Assembly: GCA_947462335.1 (NCBI GenBank)
Contig: OX381721.1
Location: 8,370,001 to 8,434,000 of the forward strand
Length of the DNA stretch: 64,000 nucleotides
DNA from: Harmothoe impar
Taxonomy: Eukaryota > Annelida > Polychaeta > Phyllodocida > Polynoidae
Direction of reading: 5' to 3'
Shown here: positions 60,818 to 64,000 of the stretch, one piece after another
Numbering within the stretch: the first letter of the stretch is position 1
Layout: each line of letters opens with the position of its first letter
The notes under the pieces: generated by a model
What the model was told of the DNA's origin: nothing
The model's input: the letters and a program-made list of their open reading frames with translations, nothing else
Databases searched by the model: none
Position numbers and translations under genes: made by a program

Positions 60818-63800
60818 GTCACCGTCGAGTGTATGCAGGCGATGCCTTTCAGGAGAATAGCCGAAACTGCCGACTCGTGTTGAGCAGTAAGAAATACTAT
60901 TGTCTTTTTTTTCACCATAAACGATCTTACCTCCAGATTTGTACAGTACAGAATAAACTGAGGAACACACCCATATACATGTGCACGTATTACATGCATT
61001 TATCGTATCAGTGTTAAATGACAAAATAAAATAAATGTCTCAGAAACTAAGATGATTGTAGGGGCTTATGAAGGCATAGTATGCCATATTTATGTATCTA
61101 ACAGTATATAAAAATATGCTTATCTAATACCTATAACATCACCACAGTCTAATCAAAGGATAGGAGCATGGTTATTGCTTCAATTTTAAATCATACTTGA
61201 TAATTCAATTCCTATTAAAACATAGCATGGACAATATGTTGCAAACATTGCCCTTAATATGGCAACAACAACAACGAAAACGTTATTTTCTAAACGGTAT
61301 GTGCTAAATATAGATAGTTTGGATTGGCTTTAACTCTTGGATCCTTATTTCTACAAAGAAGCTAATACAGTACACATATTTACCCATGCAAAAAACGTTT
61401 TATTCTATAAATAACTCGGATTACCGATTCGCCTCTGAGATATTAGACAAAATGTATTTAAAATAGATAATATTTGCCTTTGTCCACTGCATGGTGATTA
61501 TTTATACTAATATTAGGAAAAAATGCTGTTAAGGGGAGTTTTTCTAGGGGTTTCTTACCTCTGACCGCCAGATATTTAGCTGCAAATCCTGTGATCCAAG
61601 TCAGAATTAAATGGCCTAATAATTCAAACAAAATATAATAATCATAGGGCAAACAATCACCCTCCCCCTCTACCCTCACCCCACACACAGACCCCCACGC
61701 AGACACATTGTCATTGAGTACAAAGGAGTCAACACCATGCACACTAATCCCTGATCGTCATTAAGATTGACGTCACCCTATTGGACACTGCTGCACCCTT
61801 GTCACCGCCTAACCTGACCCCTGACTGCACCGGCTTGATCCCCCGCCCCATCCCCTTCACGGGCCCAACCCACCCACCCTCACTGCATGCCCTCCACTGC
61901 CTGTCCCATGTATTGAAGACTTTACTTAACGTTTTGTTTTATTCCAGAAAAAGTAAATCCTCATAGATATAATCTACATGACTGTATGTGACGTCTACCA
62001 GCGTCTGATACATTTTGGATGTATCACAAGGAACTTTCGCGTTTGTAATTCTTTTCAGTCAATAAATGTACCTCTCAGATAGGAATATAATGTTCGAGCC
62101 TTTTAAGACAAACTCAATCAAATTATCATAATACAATTTGTATATACCGTACTATTTCTTTTACCAAACAATGATCCTATCTTGATACAGGGATCTGTAC
62201 GCCCCCCCCCCCCCGACACATGGTTCACTTAAGTCCTGCACTCTGTCACACATCCCACCCCCACACCCGAAGACCTCAAGTCAATTTTCACAACCTCACC
62301 GACCACAGCAAAACGAATATCGAGCTGTCCCAAGGGCTTGACTATATTCCTCAACTAAAATAAAACAGGGAACTACTTTATTTTCGGCTTTGGGGTATTA
62401 ATTAAGATGCAGAATGCACATTCAGTATCTCATACAGCTCACATGCACTCCTTATACTCCATGCCATAATATTATTCAATTCATCAGAAATTATAGGTTC
62501 TAGGACTCTGACAAGTCTCTTCCTGTAGCGATATATCCTTCTGGCTGGGTGACAGAACTCTCATCTAGAGGGAACGGTCGATATGGTCACTGCCACCATG
62601 TCATTGCTATGCTGACTGAACGACCCTAGTCAGACCAATACAGGACCATTCTGAACCACCCTTGAATAGTCAAGTAATCCATGCACACTAGTTAACAGGC
62701 ACTTTTAAGAGTTCCTTTATAACTAACATGGTAACGAAATAATGTGTGATATTGGATTATCATAAGTACGTGTTTACCTTTTTGTCAACGTAATATTAAA
62801 CCTCGATATAATTATAATATTCAATATGGGTTCCTTTGACATGTAGCTAAAATAATACAACCATTTCGTGGAGAAACTTCCTTTACAACTATCAGTCTAT
62901 AGTGCAGTATGAAATAAATTCCATCATGGTCAAATAAGCCCAATATATTTTCCCTTATATATACTTCTACAGTACTTCCCCAGAAGAGACAGTATCTACT
63001 GCTCCCTGACACAGCTGTTGGGTAGATGCTCTGTCACACCCACCTCTATAGCTGTCCCGTCACACCACTAGGGGGCTCTACTATAGACATCCTGACTGAT
63101 CCTGGCTGAGAGATTGGCTGAGAGATTGGAATGATGGAATTTTGCTGCAAGGAGCGCGGGGGAGGAGACGCTGGGTGGGGGTTTGGTGACTTCCGGTCTA
63201 TATTGATCTAGTCCTAGTTCCGGTATCTCCACCAGTCACCTACTATACATTTACAGACGTCAACACGGGATTCCATCATCATATGGTTTTTCAAATATAT
63301 ATATATTTGTGTAAAATAAAAACATAATGCAGGACAAGACAAATCTCAGATTACTTAGAAATGACGGACAGAATATTAGATGATGTTTTGAGACACATAA
63401 CTAGACAATAGGGAGACAAAGGAGGCATAAAACTGTTGCTGTATTTGGATAACTTTAGGGCTTAACTTCTCTCCCCAGCTGGGGATTGAAGAATGTCTTG
63501 TTACTTAAGTATTGGAGATTTCCCAGACTTAGATACGAGGTTATTTTTGCTTTGAATGATAGTTTCCAACTTCCTCAGCTCATGCCTAAATGTTAGTGTG
63601 TTATACATGTTCTGGCAACAGATAACTTAAAAATCATAGTGTGTCCTCAAACACTCAACCTCATTATGTCCCTACCCACCTTTACGTAAGCACACTTAAG
63701 TCCCCCCCCCTCCCACTCCACACACACATTCAACCCCCTGGAGTGATAGTATTTTAACATGGGAATTTAGCCAATGATATTGTCTTAATAAGGGAGTATG

Positions 63801-64000
63801 GTCGATTATTAGAGTATAATGTTCCCCTGGGGGAAGTGCATGAATAGGACAGTGCTGGGGGTTACATCTTGCTTTGAGTATCTGACTGTCAATGTGATAC
63901 CTAAACCGTCATACTGCCACTTAGTACGTGTAGTCTGCTGTCACTTGGTGTCATCAACTGTCATGTAACTGTCATGTAGCTCTGCCTGAAGACAAAACTT

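Larger units (their letters stand above)
59340..64000. other. Host DNA, no gene seen
   Basis: AT-rich unique sequence with two MITE copies, a C tract near 62200-62214, and ETS-like sites (acttccgg, gttccgg) near 63189 and 63220. Nothing else supported. Confidence 0.55.

Overview
This looks like a piece of a metazoan, probably marine invertebrate, nuclear genome. It is AT-leaning and intron/intergenic in character. It is full of short inverted-repeat transposons, minisatellites and homopolymer G/C tracts, and has no bacterial-type gene packing. I cannot fix the species from the sequence.

The main object is a 9.46-kb mobile element at 4463-13925 with long terminal inverted repeats (TIRs). It starts with AG and ends with CT, and is flanked by GACGTC on both sides, which resembles Polinton/Maverick ends with a 6-bp target duplication. 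It carries three genes. On the + strand are a Ser/Ala-rich protein ending in PC4-like (ssDNA-binding) modules (7382-8971) and a long protein-primed-type family B DNA polymerase (9167-13291) with all exonuclease and polymerase motifs. On the - strand is a protein with two death-domain-like modules (5565-6305). I see no integrase, capsid, packaging ATPase or maturation protease. The polymerase and the death-domain gene each carry two in-frame stop codons and no frameshift, so this copy looks recently dead; the PC4-like gene is intact.

The two leftmost genes of the element diverge from a central ~1-kb control region (6306-7381) with a TATA box at each end (6431-6439 on -, 7316-7323 on +) and ~170-bp tandem repeats next to the + promoter. 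Both TIRs are arrays of promoter-type motifs (CCAAT, AAATGGCGGC, CACGTG, CCGGAAGTG, TGACGTCA). The left TIR is expanded by GGA and G-rich tracts and a perfect 42-bp palindrome. The inferred plan is a replicon with polymerase, ssDNA-binding protein and a host-signalling (death-fold) protein, framed by regulatory TIRs.

The other ~54 kb is host DNA. It contains thirteen or so copies of one ~250-bp MITE with TTAA ends (piggyBac-like), a 303-bp foldback element with a 9-bp target duplication (Mutator-like), a TA-flanked MITE, a TAA-flanked Harbinger-like MITE nested in a 1.66-kb element with 40-bp TIRs, and an inverted-repeat composite with tRNA-like B boxes at 58.1-59.3 kb. It also has several minisatellites (58-bp, 30-bp, 10-bp, 9-bp, 12-bp and a ~33-bp degenerate one). 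Three short stretches (26438-26582, 54728-54857, 56642-56843) look like possible host exons, and two or three GC/CCAAT-rich spots look like host promoters, but no host gene could be named.
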